Shown piece by piece: positions 42,797 through 51,733 of a stretch of 64,000 nucleotides of DNA (the first letter of the stretch is position 1; the number at the start of each line of letters is the position of its first letter). Source of the DNA: JALYOC01 sp036675345 (GTDB lineage: Bacteria > Myxococcota > Myxococcia > Myxococcales > Myxococcaceae). The DNA lies in assembly GCA_036675345.1 (NCBI GenBank), contig JAKFFE010000033.1:186001-250000 (forward strand). Direction: 5' to 3'. The notes beneath the pieces are model-generated. The model saw only the letters and a program-made list of their open reading frames with translations. It was not told the origin of the DNA and made no database searches. A program made the translations under genes and the position numbers.

Positions 42797-43336
42797 ATGA
42801 ACCACTGGATGAAGCTTGGACTGACCGCCGCCGCCGCCTCCCTCGCCCTGGCCGGATGCCAGCGGGGGGATTCGGAGCGGGCCCCCCCACCGCCGGCGGC
42901 GGAGACCCAGCCGGGCACCGGCGGCAGCGGCGACGAGGGAACGACCTCCGAGAAGCTGGGCACCGAGCCGGGAGAGGCAGAGGTGCTCCCCGACACCAGC
43001 GATGAGCCGCGCCCGGATGAGCGGCCCAGCCTGCGCCCGGATCCGGCTGGGACCGGGGGAGCGGGCGGCGCCGGGATGGGGATGGACGGCGGGATGGGCG
43101 GCGCCGGGGACGAGGGCACCGGCGGCGAGCTGCTGGACCCGGCCACCGGCGGCAGCGGCACCGAGGGCGAGGAGCGCACCGAGGGCGGCACCGGGACGGA
43201 GGAGCTCCAGCCCGGCGAGGTGGACGCCAAGACCGGTCAGCCCGGCACCGGAGGCGCGGGCGCGGTGGGCGACCCGGACGCAGGAGGGTTCGACTCGGCC
43301 GACGGGGTCGGCGACGAGAACGGCACCACCTACTGA
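42797..43336 (+). CDS. Gly/acid-rich lipoprotein, unknown
   Basis: The 179-residue product has a lipobox (MKLGLTAAAASLALAGCQ). Almost all the mature part is low complexity, with Gly-Thr-Gly, Gly-Gly-Ser-Gly and Glu/Asp segments (GTGGSGDEGTTSEKLG, GGAGGAGMGMDGGMGG). It is probably disordered and surface-exposed. It contains no recognised domain. AGGAGA precedes the ATG, and a hairpin terminator follows. Codon use matches the neighbours. Confidence 0.7.
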   Translation: MNHWMKLGLTAAAASLALAGCQRGDSERAPPPPAAETQPGTGGSGDEGTTSEKLGTEPGEAEVLPDTSDEPRPDERPSLRPDPAGTGGAGGAGMGMDGGMGGAGDEGTGGELLDPATGGSGTEGEERTEGGTGTEELQPGEVDAKTGQPGTGGAGAVGDPDAGGFDSADGVGDENGTTY

Positions 43337-43372
43337 CCGCGCGCGCAGAGGTGCGGCGACACAGTTCGAGGG

Positions 43373-43414
43373 GGCCCTCCTCCACGAAAACCGGAGGAGC
43401 GGCCTCTTCTCTTT
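43373..43414 (+). terminator. Putative Rho-independent terminator
   Basis: A GC-rich stem (GGCCCTCCTCC with GGAGGAGCGGCC, one bulge) around ACGAAAACC is followed by TCTTCTCTTT. It lies 36 bp after the lipoprotein stop codon, and the T/C-rich tail fits termination for the plus strand. Confidence 0.65.
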
Positions 43415-43444
43415 AGGAACGACAACCCCGCGGGTGGCGGGGTG

Positions 43445-43654
43445 CTAGGCCGAGGTGAACGGATCCCGGCGCCGTGCGTTGGCAAAACCAGTGACCTGCG
43501 GAGGCTGCCCCTCGCACTTCAGGGTGCAACCGGCGCACGTCCAGTTGTTCCAACCCTCCTGGACACAGACGTCCAGGCAACGGTCGTAGTGGTGACAATA
43601 CAGGTTGCGGTGTTCTCCCACCGCCTCCTCACGAATCATCGTCTCCAGCGGCAT
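43445..43654 (-). CDS. Small cysteine-rich protein
   Basis: The roughly 69-residue product has regularly spaced cysteines (YCHHYDRCLDVCVQEGWNNWTCAGCTLKCEG), including CAGC and several HxxD-type residues that could bind zinc. No signal peptide is seen. ATG 43654 is used; GTG 43675 with an AAGGGA site would add seven residues, and ATG 43639 is also possible. The sequence pattern recurs in myxobacterial small proteins from memory, but no function is known. Confidence 0.6.
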   Translation of the reverse strand: MPLETMIREEAVGEHRNLYCHHYDRCLDVCVQEGWNNWTCAGCTLKCEGQPPQVTGFANARRRDPFTSA

Positions 43655-43829
43655 TGGCCGAGGTTGACGCTGCACAGGTCCCTTCGCGATCTCCCCCCCT
43701 CAAGCGGGACCCTTCACTACCCGGATCGGGGTCCTCGGCGCTTGGTTTCCGGCCGTTTTGTGTGAATTCGGAGGAGCGACGCTCATCCGGCAAAGAAGCG
43801 TGGCTACCACCCCGGACTGGAGGTGCGGT

Positions 43830-46385
43830 TCAGCTGACCTGGGTCAGCTTCTCCCGCGCCGCCGGTGCGACCCGCGGGAGACGGACCGTGAACCGGGCGC
43901 CCTTCCCCAGCCCCTCGCTGGCGGCGACCACGCTTCCCCCGTGCTGTTCCACCAGGTGCTTGACCAGCGACAGCCCCAGGCCCAGCCCGCCGTGGAGCCG
44001 GGTGGTGCTGGAGTCCGCCTGGCGGAAGCGGTCAAACACATAGGGGAGGAACGCGGGGGAGATCCCCATCCCCTGGTCGCTCACGCTCAGCGTCACCTGG
44101 TCCTGGTCGGCGAAGGCCCTCAGCTGGACCGAGCCACCCTCGGGGCTGAACTTCACCGCGTTGGAGAGCAGGTTCCACAGGACCTGCTGCAGCCGGTCCG
44201 GGTCCACCACCAGCGCGGGCAGGGTGGAGGGGAGGACCACCTCCAGCGAGATCCGCCGGGCCTCCGCCATCGGCCGGGCGCTGTTCACCGCCTGCTCCAC
44301 CACCACCGACAGGTCCACCGGACGGAACTCCAGGGACAGCTGGCCCCGGATGGCACGGGAGACGTCCAGCAGGTCCTCCACCAGCCGCCACAGCGAGCGG
44401 GTGTTGCGTTCGATGGTCTCCAGCGCCCGCGGCCCGGCATCCGCGCGGTGGTGCCCGGCGCGCAGCATCTGGGTCCAGCCGAGGATGGAGGTCAGCGGGG
44501 TGCGCAGCTCGTGGGAGAGGGTGGCCAGAAATTCGTCCCGCAGCCGGGAGGCCTCGGTGGCCTCGCGGAACAGCAGGGCGTTCTCCAGCGCCACCCCGGC
44601 CCGCGCCCCCAGCTCCTCCGCCAACCGGACGTCCTCCGGTTCGAACAGCCGGCGGGATTCGGCGGAGACCAGGGTCAGCGCGCCCAGCACCCGCCCGTGG
44701 GAGGTGAGCGGGACCACGATGTAGGAGCGCAGCCCCAGCTGGAGGAACACCTCCAGTTGCTCCGGATTTTTGGCCAGCTGCTCCAGGACCTGGGGAGGGA
44801 TCTCCCGGGCGTACTCGGTCTTCCCGGTGCGGATCACCGCCGGGACCCCGTGGGGTGCGTCCGGATCGGTGGGGAAGCGCTGGCGCAGGGTGCGGGCGAA
44901 CTCCACCTTGGAGGGATCCACGTGGGCCACCGCCAGCTGCCGGGTCTGCCGCGGGTCCGACCCCAGCTCGATGGAGCACCAGTCCGCCAACCCGGGCACG
45001 CACAGCCGGGTCAGGGTCTGCAGCGCCTCCTGGTAATCCAAGGAGCCGGTCAGCACCTCCGAGGCCCGGGAGAGGAAGTCCCGGGCGCGGGCGGCGCTGC
45101 GCTGCAAGGTGACGTCCCGGAAGATCAGCACCACCCCGGAGATGTTCCCGTCCTGGTCGCGGATCGGCGCGGCGCTGTCCTCGATCGGGGTGTGCCTGCC
45201 GTCGCGGTGGATCAACAGGGTGTGGTTGGCCAGGGCCACCGTCCGCCCCTCCTCCAGCACCTGCGCCACCGGGGTGGGGATCCGCGTCTGGGACTCCTCG
45301 TTGATGATGTGGAACACCTCCTCCAGGGGAAGGCCGACGGCCTGGGCGTGGCTCCAGCCGGTCAACTGCTCCGCCACCGGGTTGAGCAGGACCACCCTCC
45401 CCTGCGCGTCGGTGGCCACCACCGCGTCCCCCAGGCTGTGGACCACCGTGCGCAGCCAGGTCTGCTGGAGCACCGAATGGCGCTCCGCCTCCAGCCGGGC
45501 CATCAGCTGTCCCACGTGTCCGCCCAGCACCGAGACCGTCCGTTGCAGCTCCGGGTCCGGCGGCAACCGGTGGCGGGAGATCAGCTCGATCACCGCCACC
45601 ACCTCGTTGCCGGAGCTCACCGGCACCACCAGGGCGGAGCGCAGACCGTGGCGCTGGGCCAGCGCCCCCCGCAGGTAGCGCGGGTCCTCCCCCAGCTCCT
45701 GGACGAACAGTTGTTCACCCCGCTGGAGCACCAGCCCCAACAGGCCCTCTCCGGCGGAGAACTGCTTCTGGGCGGAGATCCGCAGGAACTCCTCCGGCTC
45801 CCGGCCGAAGGCGGACCAGGCGTCCACCCAGCGCAGCCGTCCCTGGTGCACCCGCCACAGCAGGCCCAGGTCGAACTCCAGCGGTTCGCAGAGGGTGGCC
45901 AGCAGCTCGCGGCCCACCGGCTGCAACGACCGGGTCTGGGCGATCAGCGCCATCAGCCGGAACTGCGCCTCCAGCCGACGGTTCTCGGCGACCCGCCGTT
46001 CCAGCACCTGGCGGTCCCGCGCGTCACGCAGGGTGGCGACGAAGAGCTCGCCGTCCTCACCGGAGAGCGAGGAGAGGGACAGCTCGATCTCGATCTCGTG
46101 CCCGTCCCGATGCAGGGCCCCCAATCGCACCGCGGGCCCACCGATCAGCTTGCGCTCGCCCGTCCGGACGTGGTGCGCCATTCCGCGGGAGTGCGCGTCG
46201 CGAAACCGCGTCGGAATCAGCGTGAGCAGTGACTGGCCGATCAGCTCCTGAGGCGACCAGCCCAGCAACCGCTGGACCGCCGAGTTGGCGTACCGGATGA
46301 CGTTGTCCGCGTCCGCGGCGATGACCACGTCGGCGACGGCGTCCAGCAGGCGCTGCGGTGGGGGGAGCGGCGTCGGCACGGGCAA
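43830..46385 (-). CDS. Multi-sensor histidine kinase (PAS-GAF-PAS-GAF)
   Basis: Domains in order: PAS (residues about 10-115, DVVIAADADNVIRYANSAVQRLLGWSPQELIG), GAF (150-300), PAS (310-425, DAVVATDAQGRVVLLNPVAEQLTGWSHAQAVGLPLEEVF), GAF (430-600), HisKA (SHELRTPLTSILGW, His625) and HATPase_c (NLLSNAVKFSPEGG, SDQGMGI, GGLGLGLSLVKHLVEQHGG). No membrane helix is seen. The gene follows a single-domain response regulator gene by 61 bp on the same strand, so it probably phosphorylates it. The start is TTG 46385 or GTG 46379, neither with a strong ribosome site. Confidence 0.92.
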   Translation of the reverse strand: MPVPTPLPPPQRLLDAVADVVIAADADNVIRYANSAVQRLLGWSPQELIGQSLLTLIPTRFRDAHSRGMAHHVRTGERKLIGGPAVRLGALHRDGHEIEIELSLSSLSGEDGELFVATLRDARDRQVLERRVAENRRLEAQFRLMALIAQTRSLQPVGRELLATLCEPLEFDLGLLWRVHQGRLRWVDAWSAFGREPEEFLRISAQKQFSAGEGLLGLVLQRGEQLFVQELGEDPRYLRGALAQRHGLRSALVVPVSSGNEVVAVIELISRHRLPPDPELQRTVSVLGGHVGQLMARLEAERHSVLQQTWLRTVVHSLGDAVVATDAQGRVVLLNPVAEQLTGWSHAQAVGLPLEEVFHIINEESQTRIPTPVAQVLEEGRTVALANHTLLIHRDGRHTPIEDSAAPIRDQDGNISGVVLIFRDVTLQRSAARARDFLSRASEVLTGSLDYQEALQTLTRLCVPGLADWCSIELGSDPRQTRQLAVAHVDPSKVEFARTLRQRFPTDPDAPHGVPAVIRTGKTEYAREIPPQVLEQLAKNPEQLEVFLQLGLRSYIVVPLTSHGRVLGALTLVSAESRRLFEPEDVRLAEELGARAGVALENALLFREATEASRLRDEFLATLSHELRTPLTSILGWTQMLRAGHHRADAGPRALETIERNTRSLWRLVEDLLDVSRAIRGQLSLEFRPVDLSVVVEQAVNSARPMAEARRISLEVVLPSTLPALVVDPDRLQQVLWNLLSNAVKFSPEGGSVQLRAFADQDQVTLSVSDQGMGISPAFLPYVFDRFRQADSSTTRLHGGLGLGLSLVKHLVEQHGGSVVAASEGLGKGARFTVRLPRVAPAAREKLTQVS

Positions 46386-46446
46386 CGAAAGTCTAGGGAC
46401 TGGATCCGACCGTGGCCAACCGGCGTGAGTCCGGACGCTCGCCGAC

Positions 46447-46806
46447 TTACGAGGCTGTCGCCTTCTGAACGGCCAGGATCAACGCCGGCAGCTCGAACGG
46501 CTTGGTCAAGGTGGCGGAGACCCCAAAGGAGGTCACGTCCCGGAGCAGGTTGGGGGAGGCGCTGACCACCACGGTGCGGGCGATCACCTCCGGGCGGGAG
46601 GCCTTGAGCGACTCCAGCACGTCCAGCCCGGTCATCACCGGCATCAGCAGATCCAGCACCATCGCGCAGGGCTGGGGGTTCTGCGCCAGCCAGCGCACCG
46701 CCTCCATCCCGTCCGGGACGGAGACCACCTGAAAATCGGAGAACTCCAGCGCGTCGACCACCGACTCGCGGATGCTCTCGTCGTCTTCCACCACCAGGAC
46801 ACGCAC
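46447..46806 (-). CDS. Single-domain response regulator
   Basis: The 119-residue protein is a receiver domain alone: VLVVEDDESIRESV with the acidic pocket, the phosphoacceptor Asp52 in MVLDLLMPVMTG, the VVVSAS Thr/Ser and the LTKPFE Lys. It starts with GTG and has no output domain. It stands directly upstream of the PAS/GAF kinase gene, so it likely acts as a phosphate carrier or diffusible regulator for that kinase. Confidence 0.92.
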   Translation of the reverse strand: MRVLVVEDDESIRESVVDALEFSDFQVVSVPDGMEAVRWLAQNPQPCAMVLDLLMPVMTGLDVLESLKASRPEVIARTVVVSASPNLLRDVTSFGVSATLTKPFELPALILAVQKATAS

Positions 46807-46835
46807 GGGGGGTGCACCGTACAGGGGTTCTGGGC

Positions 46836-47729
46836 CTAGGCCCAGTTTCGGGGCTGGCGCAGCACCTCCACCAGCCGCGCCTCCTCCGAACCCGGCGCGG
46901 GATGGTGATCGTAGACCCAGCGCACCCGGGGGGGCAGGGACATCAGGATCGACTCGGTCCGCCCCCTGGTCTCCAGCCCGAAGGTGGTGCCCCGGTCGTA
47001 GACCAGGTTGAACTCCACGTAGCGGCCGCGGCGGATCTCCTGCCAGGCCCGCTGGGCCTCGGTGAACGGCAGGTCCTTGCGCCGCTCCACGATCGGCAGG
47101 TAGGCGGGCAGGAACGCGCGGGCGCAGTCCTCCACCAGGGCGCGTTCGCGCAGCAGGGATCCTCCCAGGTTCTCGAAGAAGATCCCGCCGATCCCCCGGG
47201 CCTCCTCGCGGTGGCGGAGGAAGAAGTACTCGTCGCAGGTGTGCTTGAAGCGGGGGTAGTAGGCCGGGTCGTGCCGGTCACAGGCCGCCTGGAACGTCCG
47301 GTGGAAGTGCTGGGCATCCTCGTCGAACAGATAGTAGGGCGTCAGGTCCGCGCCCCCGCCGAACCAGGCCTTTCCCCCCTGCTGGATGAAGCGGAAGTTG
47401 GCGTGGACGGTGGGCACCATCGGGTTGCGGGGATGGAGCACCAGCGAGATCCCGCCTGCCCAGAACACGGTGCCCTCCCCCTGCAGCCGCTTGGCGAAGG
47501 CCTCCGGCAACTCGCCGAACACCACCGAGGTGTTCACCCCGGCCTTCTCGAACACCGCCCCGTCCTCCAGCACCCGGGCCTGGCCACCGCCGCCGCCGGC
47601 GCGCTCCCAGCGGTCCTCGCGGAAGCGCTGCGACCCGTCCAGCCGCTCCAGCGCCTCGCAGATCTCCAGCTGCAGCCCGCGGATCAACGCCGGGAACTCC
47701 TGCTGGATGCGGGCAACCTCCGCCTCCAT
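46836..47729 (-). CDS. hemF: Oxygen-dependent coproporphyrinogen-III oxidase
   Basis: The 297-residue enzyme turns coproporphyrinogen III into protoporphyrinogen IX using oxygen in haem synthesis. Family segments are unmistakable: AGVNTSVVFGELPEA, ISLVLHPRNPMVPTVHANFRFIQ, WFGGGADLTPYYLFDEDAQHFH, YYPRFKHTCDEYFFLRHREEARGIGGIFFENL and GRYVEFNLVYDRGTTFGL. Its ATG directly follows the stop codon of the upstream gene (TAGATG), with GGGAGG inside that gene, so translation is coupled. Confidence 0.96.
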   Translation of the reverse strand: MEAEVARIQQEFPALIRGLQLEICEALERLDGSQRFREDRWERAGGGGGQARVLEDGAVFEKAGVNTSVVFGELPEAFAKRLQGEGTVFWAGGISLVLHPRNPMVPTVHANFRFIQQGGKAWFGGGADLTPYYLFDEDAQHFHRTFQAACDRHDPAYYPRFKHTCDEYFFLRHREEARGIGGIFFENLGGSLLRERALVEDCARAFLPAYLPIVERRKDLPFTEAQRAWQEIRRGRYVEFNLVYDRGTTFGLETRGRTESILMSLPPRVRWVYDHHPAPGSEEARLVEVLRQPRNWA

Positions 47730-48491
47730 CTACTGGCCTCCCAGGGGGCGGGGGGCGTGGAACTCCATCTCCCGCAGCCGCTGGGCCGGGTTGCCGGCGC
47801 TGTCGAAGCCTTCCACCAGCGCGCGGTAGGCGCGACCGTCATCGAAGGTGAAGGTCCCGCTGCAGGCGTCGTGGCCGATCCACACCTCGCTGCCCTGGAC
47901 CGGGGCGAAGTAGGTCTGGACCTTGAGCGGACCGCGGGCGCGCCGGATCGAGAATACCAGATAGGAGGGGCTCTCCTCCTTCAGGCCCAGCCGGAAGCGC
48001 AGCTTGCGGGTCTTCTTGTCGCTGCCCGCCGTCACCAGGTACCGGCCCTCGGCCACGTTGGGCTTCTCCACCCAGCGAGGGCCCTTGTCGTCGCTGCCCT
48101 TGCCGGTGCTCCACTGGGGGCCGTCGGGGGCGTTGAGCAGGCTGCCCTGGGAGAGCTTGCCCAGCTCCAGCCGGTAGGTGCGGTTGGACTTGAGCAGCGC
48201 GCGGGGCCGGAGGATCACCGCCGCCCTCCCCTCGTCGCTGCGCCAGCCCTTGAGCACGGTGACGGTGGTGGCGTCGTCGTCCGCCCGCAGGGTGAGGGTG
48301 GCGCCGATCAGGTCCCACACCCGGTCCGCGTCGGGGCCGATCCCCTCCAGGATGAAGCGGCTGTTGGTGGGGACCACCGCCCCGGGGAGCGGGAACAGCT
48401 GCAGTCCTTCGGTGAGACAGGCCTTGGGGTCCGCGGCGAGGGCCGAGGTGCCCAGGAACACTGCAAGCAGGCAGGAGGCGATGCGGAGCAT
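47730..48491 (-). CDS. Exported protein coupled to hemF, unknown
   Basis: The product has a signal peptide (LRIASCLLAVFLGTSALAA). The mature part has the beta-sandwich character of Ig-like domains (FPLPGAVVPTNSRFILEG near its start, a typical opening for Myxococcal carboxypeptidase-like domains), with two cysteines near each end. ATG 48491 was used; ATG 48527 would add 12 residues and is also possible. It is co-translated with hemF, but no haem link is evident from the sequence. Confidence 0.65.
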   Translation of the reverse strand: MLRIASCLLAVFLGTSALAADPKACLTEGLQLFPLPGAVVPTNSRFILEGIGPDADRVWDLIGATLTLRADDDATTVTVLKGWRSDEGRAAVILRPRALLKSNRTYRLELGKLSQGSLLNAPDGPQWSTGKGSDDKGPRWVEKPNVAEGRYLVTAGSDKKTRKLRFRLGLKEESPSYLVFSIRRARGPLKVQTYFAPVQGSEVWIGHDACSGTFTFDDGRAYRALVEGFDSAGNPAQRLREMEFHAPRPLGGQ

Positions 48492-48551
48492 GTAGGGGCC
48501 TGACGCGGGCCTTCCGGAGGGATTCATTCCGTCCGGGAAGGAGGACCGCGA

Positions 48552-48845
48552 TCAATGAATCGGGTTGTCGTTCTCCAGCAGCTGGATCGGACCGAACTTG
48601 GCCTCGAACTTGGCCACGTTGTCCTGCATCGCCAGCAAGAGCCGCTTCATGTGCTTGGGGTTGGTGATCACCCGGGACTTCACCTTGGCCTTGGGCTGCT
48701 GGGGCTGGACGTAGATGAAGTCGATCGTGAACTCGGTCTCGGTGTGGTTCACCAGCGCCATGTTGACGTACATCCCGTCAGCGATGGCGTCGTCGAGCTG
48801 GATTTGAAGCTGGATCTCGGGCGGCTTGTTCGGGTGGTCAGCCAT
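48552..48845 (-). CDS. DUF3467 family protein
   Basis: The 97-residue protein is a typical DUF3467 member: LQIQLDDAIADGMYVNMALVNHTETEFTIDFIYVQPQQPKAKVKSRVITNPKHMKRLL, followed by LAMQDNVAKFEAKFGPI. The family is small, cytoplasmic and of unknown role. Its reading frame is open far upstream on the minus strand through the glpK region, but only this ending is coding. The start MADHPNKPPEIQ at 48845 fits the family. It is divergent from the esterase gene. Confidence 0.9.
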   Translation of the reverse strand: MADHPNKPPEIQLQIQLDDAIADGMYVNMALVNHTETEFTIDFIYVQPQQPKAKVKSRVITNPKHMKRLLLAMQDNVAKFEAKFGPIQLLENDNPIH

Positions 48846-48911
48846 GTGGAATGTCCATACCGCTTGCCCCTCCCCGTTGCTAGGGTCTCCGGTCTCGTGC
48901 TTTCGCCTCGG

Positions 48912-49685
48912 ATGGACCCGGAGAAGACGGCGCCCTTCGAGCTGGGCTCGGGCGACCCTTCCGTGCTGTTGATCCACGGTTTCACCGGCAGTCCGTGGGA
49001 CCTGCGGCTGCTGGGGGACGCGCTGGCCGCCCGCGGCTTCCACGTCAAGGGGCTGCGCCTGCCCGGCCATGGGGCCACCCCGGAGGCCTTCGAGACCGCC
49101 AGCCAGCGGGACTGGGAGCAGGCCTGCGAGGATGCCCTGGGAGCGCTGGCGGTGCGCCGGCCGGTGTTCGTGGCCGGGCTGTCGATGGGGTCGCTGCTGG
49201 CGCTGCGGCTGGCGGCCCGGTTCCCCGCCCAGGTGGCGGGGCTGGCCCTGATGGCCCCGGCGCTGCAGTTCCGCGACCGGAGGCTGGGGCTGGTCAAGGC
49301 CCTGCGCCGGGTGCCGGTGCTGCCGCTGTTGCAGCCCCATCTGGAGAAGAACCGCAGCGACCTGGAGGATCCCGCCGCGCTGGCCCAGGCGCCGATCCTC
49401 CCCCGGGTCCCCACCCGCAGTCTCCACGACCTGCTCACCCTCCAGGAGGACGCGGAGGCGGCGGTCCCCAACGTCCGCGCCCCCACCCTGGTGGTGATGG
49501 CCCGGCAGGACCACGTGGTGGACTACGCGGTGGGGGACCGGCTGGTGCGGCGGCTGGAGAAGGCGCACGAGGTCCGGCGGCTGACCCTGGAGCGCGGCTT
49601 CCACATCATGACCCGCGACCTGGATCACCCGCGGCTGTCCGCGGAGGTCGGCGACTTCTTCCAGCGCATCTGGGCGCGCTTCTAA
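48912..49685 (+). CDS. Carboxylesterase/monoacylglycerol lipase-like hydrolase
   Basis: The 257-residue protein has an alpha/beta-hydrolase fold of the Est30/monoacylglycerol-lipase type: VLLIHGFTGSPWDLRLLGDAL, GLRLPGHGATPEAF, the elbow VFVAGLSMGSLLALRLA with the nucleophile Ser, VVMARQDHVVDY with the acid and LERGFHIMTRD with the His. It ends 18 bp before glpK on the same strand. A lipase producing glycerol next to a glycerol kinase makes biological sense but is inferred. The start may also be GTG 48897. Confidence 0.88.
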   Translation: MDPEKTAPFELGSGDPSVLLIHGFTGSPWDLRLLGDALAARGFHVKGLRLPGHGATPEAFETASQRDWEQACEDALGALAVRRPVFVAGLSMGSLLALRLAARFPAQVAGLALMAPALQFRDRRLGLVKALRRVPVLPLLQPHLEKNRSDLEDPAALAQAPILPRVPTRSLHDLLTLQEDAEAAVPNVRAPTLVVMARQDHVVDYAVGDRLVRRLEKAHEVRRLTLERGFHIMTRDLDHPRLSAEVGDFFQRIWARF

Positions 49686-49703
49686 AACAGGGGACACATC
49701 CGC

Positions 49704-51194
49704 ATGGCCACCCGACGCAAGTACGTGATGGCGATCGACCAGGGCACCACCGGCAGCCACGTGCTGATCTTCGACGATCGGCTCAAGCTGGTGGGCAAGG
49801 GCTACCAGGAGTTCGAGCAGCACTTCCCCAAGCCAGGCTGGGTGGAGCACGACCTGCTGGAGATCTGGGACACCGTGCAGCGCTGCATCACCCAGGCGCT
49901 GCGCGGGGCCAAGCTGAAGGGCAAGGACATCTCCGCGATCGGGATCACCAACCAGCGGGAGACCACCGGGGTGTGGCGGCGGGGAGATGGCCGGCCGATG
50001 CACCGGGCGATCGTGTGGCAGGACCGGCGCACCTCGCCGCAGTGCGCGCAGCTCAAGGCCCAGGGGCTGGAGCCGAAGGTGAAGGAGCGCACCGGGCTGG
50101 TGCTGGATCCCTACTTCTCCGGCACCAAGCTGGGGTGGATCCTCCAGAACGTGAAGCGGGCCCGCGAGCGCGCCGAGAAGGGCGAGCTGTGCTTCGGCAC
50201 CATCGACACCTGGCTGGTGTTCAAGCTGACCGGACACAAGGCGCACGTCACCGACGTCTCCAACGCCAGCCGCACCCTGCTGATGGATCTGCGGACCCTG
50301 CAGTGGGATCCGGAGATGCTGCAGCTGTTCGGGGTGCCGCCGCTGATGCTGCCGCAGATCCGGGGCTCGTCCGAGGTCTACGGGGTGACCCGGGGGATGG
50401 AGGCGCTGCCGGATGGGATCCCGATCTCCGGGATGGCCGGCGACCAGCAGGCGGCGCTGTTCGGCCAGGCCTGCTTCTCCCCCGGGGAGTCCAAGTGCAC
50501 CTACGGCACCGGGGCGTTCTTGCTGATGAACACCGGGGAGAAGCCGGTCACCTCCACCTCCGGCCTGCTGACCACCGTGGCCTGGAAGCTGGGGAATCGG
50601 CCCGCGAACTATGCGCTGGAGGGCAGCGCCTTCATCGCCGGCGCCGCGGTGCAGTGGCTGCGCGACGGGCTGGGGCTGATCAAGAACGCCGCGGAGGTGG
50701 AGAAGCTGGCCCGCACCGTGGAGACCACCGGGGAGGTGGTGTTCGTGCCGGCGCTGGCCGGGCTGGGGGCGCCCCACTGGCGGCCGGACGCGCGGGGGAT
50801 CTTCGCCGGGATCGACCGCTCCACCACCAAGGCCCACCTGGCCCGGGCGGTGCTGGAGGGGGTGGCGTTCCAGATCCGGGACCTGGCGGACTGCATGCGC
50901 AAGGACAGCGGGAAGGACATCCCCGCCTTCAAGGTGGACGGGGGCGCCGCGGCCAACGACCTGATGATGCAGTTCCAGGCGGACGTGCTGGGGACGGAGG
51001 TGGTCCGGCCGAGGAATCTGGAGACCACCAGCCTGGGGGCGGCGTTCCTGGGAGGGCTGGGGGCGGAGGTGTGGGCCGGCACCGACCAGCTGCGGGAGGC
51101 CTGGAAGGCCCAGAAGAGCTTCTGGCCGAAGATCTCCGCCGAGGAGCGGGGCCGGCACCTGGACAAGTGGCGGCGGGCGGTGGAGCGGGCCTGA
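49704..51194 (+). CDS. glpK: Glycerol kinase
   Basis: The 496-residue enzyme phosphorylates glycerol to glycerol-3-phosphate. Its FGGY-type features are complete: YVMAIDQGTTGSHVLIFDD, WVEHDLLEIWDT, GITNQRETTGVW, WQDRRT, the second-half GMAGDQQAALFGQACF, GTGAFLLMNTG, GLGAPHWRPDARG and KVDGGAAANDLMMQFQADVLG. AGGGGA precedes the ATG. It is 18 bp after an esterase gene, and the product would feed GlpD encoded at 37.5 kb. Confidence 0.97.
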   Translation: MATRRKYVMAIDQGTTGSHVLIFDDRLKLVGKGYQEFEQHFPKPGWVEHDLLEIWDTVQRCITQALRGAKLKGKDISAIGITNQRETTGVWRRGDGRPMHRAIVWQDRRTSPQCAQLKAQGLEPKVKERTGLVLDPYFSGTKLGWILQNVKRARERAEKGELCFGTIDTWLVFKLTGHKAHVTDVSNASRTLLMDLRTLQWDPEMLQLFGVPPLMLPQIRGSSEVYGVTRGMEALPDGIPISGMAGDQQAALFGQACFSPGESKCTYGTGAFLLMNTGEKPVTSTSGLLTTVAWKLGNRPANYALEGSAFIAGAAVQWLRDGLGLIKNAAEVEKLARTVETTGEVVFVPALAGLGAPHWRPDARGIFAGIDRSTTKAHLARAVLEGVAFQIRDLADCMRKDSGKDIPAFKVDGGAAANDLMMQFQADVLGTEVVRPRNLETTSLGAAFLGGLGAEVWAGTDQLREAWKAQKSFWPKISAEERGRHLDKWRRAVERA

Positions 51195-51287
51195 CGAAGC
51201 GCTGGTCCCCGGGGATGTGGTCGTGGCGCCCCCTATCCACGACCTTCCGGACTTCGGTATCCTGCGGGTTCTTTCGGGGGGAGTCTG

Positions 51288-51668
51288 ATGTCACATGGGC
51301 CAATCCTGGTCGTCGACGACGACCAATCTCAGGCGGAGCTGCTTCGCGAGTGGCTGGTGGAGCACGGGCTGCAGGTGGACCTGGCCGGCAATGGGAGGGT
51401 CGCCCTGGAGCAGGCCACCCGCCGCCGACCCTCGCTGATCCTGCTGGACCTGATGATGCCGGTGATGACCGGCTACGAGTTCCTCCGCCACCTGTGGGCC
51501 AGCGAGACCCTGCAGGACATCCCGGTGGTGGTGATCAGCGGCGCCCATGTCGCCAACCCCGGAGGCACGGTGGGCTTCCTGCGCAAGCCGATCGACCTGG
51601 GGGAGCTGTTACGGGTGGTGGCGCCGTACCGCTCGGACTCTGCGGTGCTGGCGGTCTCGCAACCGTAG
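51288..51668 (+). CDS. Single-domain response regulator
   Basis: The 126-residue protein is a receiver domain: ILVVDDDQSQAELLREWL, the phosphoacceptor Asp54 in LILLDLMMPVMTGYEFL, VVISGA and FLRKPID with the conserved Lys. No output domain. No sensor kinase is adjacent. The upstream 93 bp to glpK holds no terminator visible by eye. Confidence 0.92.
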   Translation: MSHGPILVVDDDQSQAELLREWLVEHGLQVDLAGNGRVALEQATRRRPSLILLDLMMPVMTGYEFLRHLWASETLQDIPVVVISGAHVANPGGTVGFLRKPIDLGELLRVVAPYRSDSAVLAVSQP

Positions 51669-51733
51669 CGGCAAGCTGTCCTCTTCCGTAAGCGCGCTCC
51701 CGGCCGGGGCTCTGGCGCACCCGAGGTGTCTTC

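Noticed and set aside
48846..51158. Long minus-strand open frame upstream of the DUF3467 gene
   Set aside because: Only its last 97 codons are a known family. The rest is antisense to the esterase and glpK, with low-complexity content.
37541..51194. A glpD-glpK operon
   Set aside because: The genes are on the same strand but about 10 kb apart with many opposite-strand genes between, so they are not co-transcribed.
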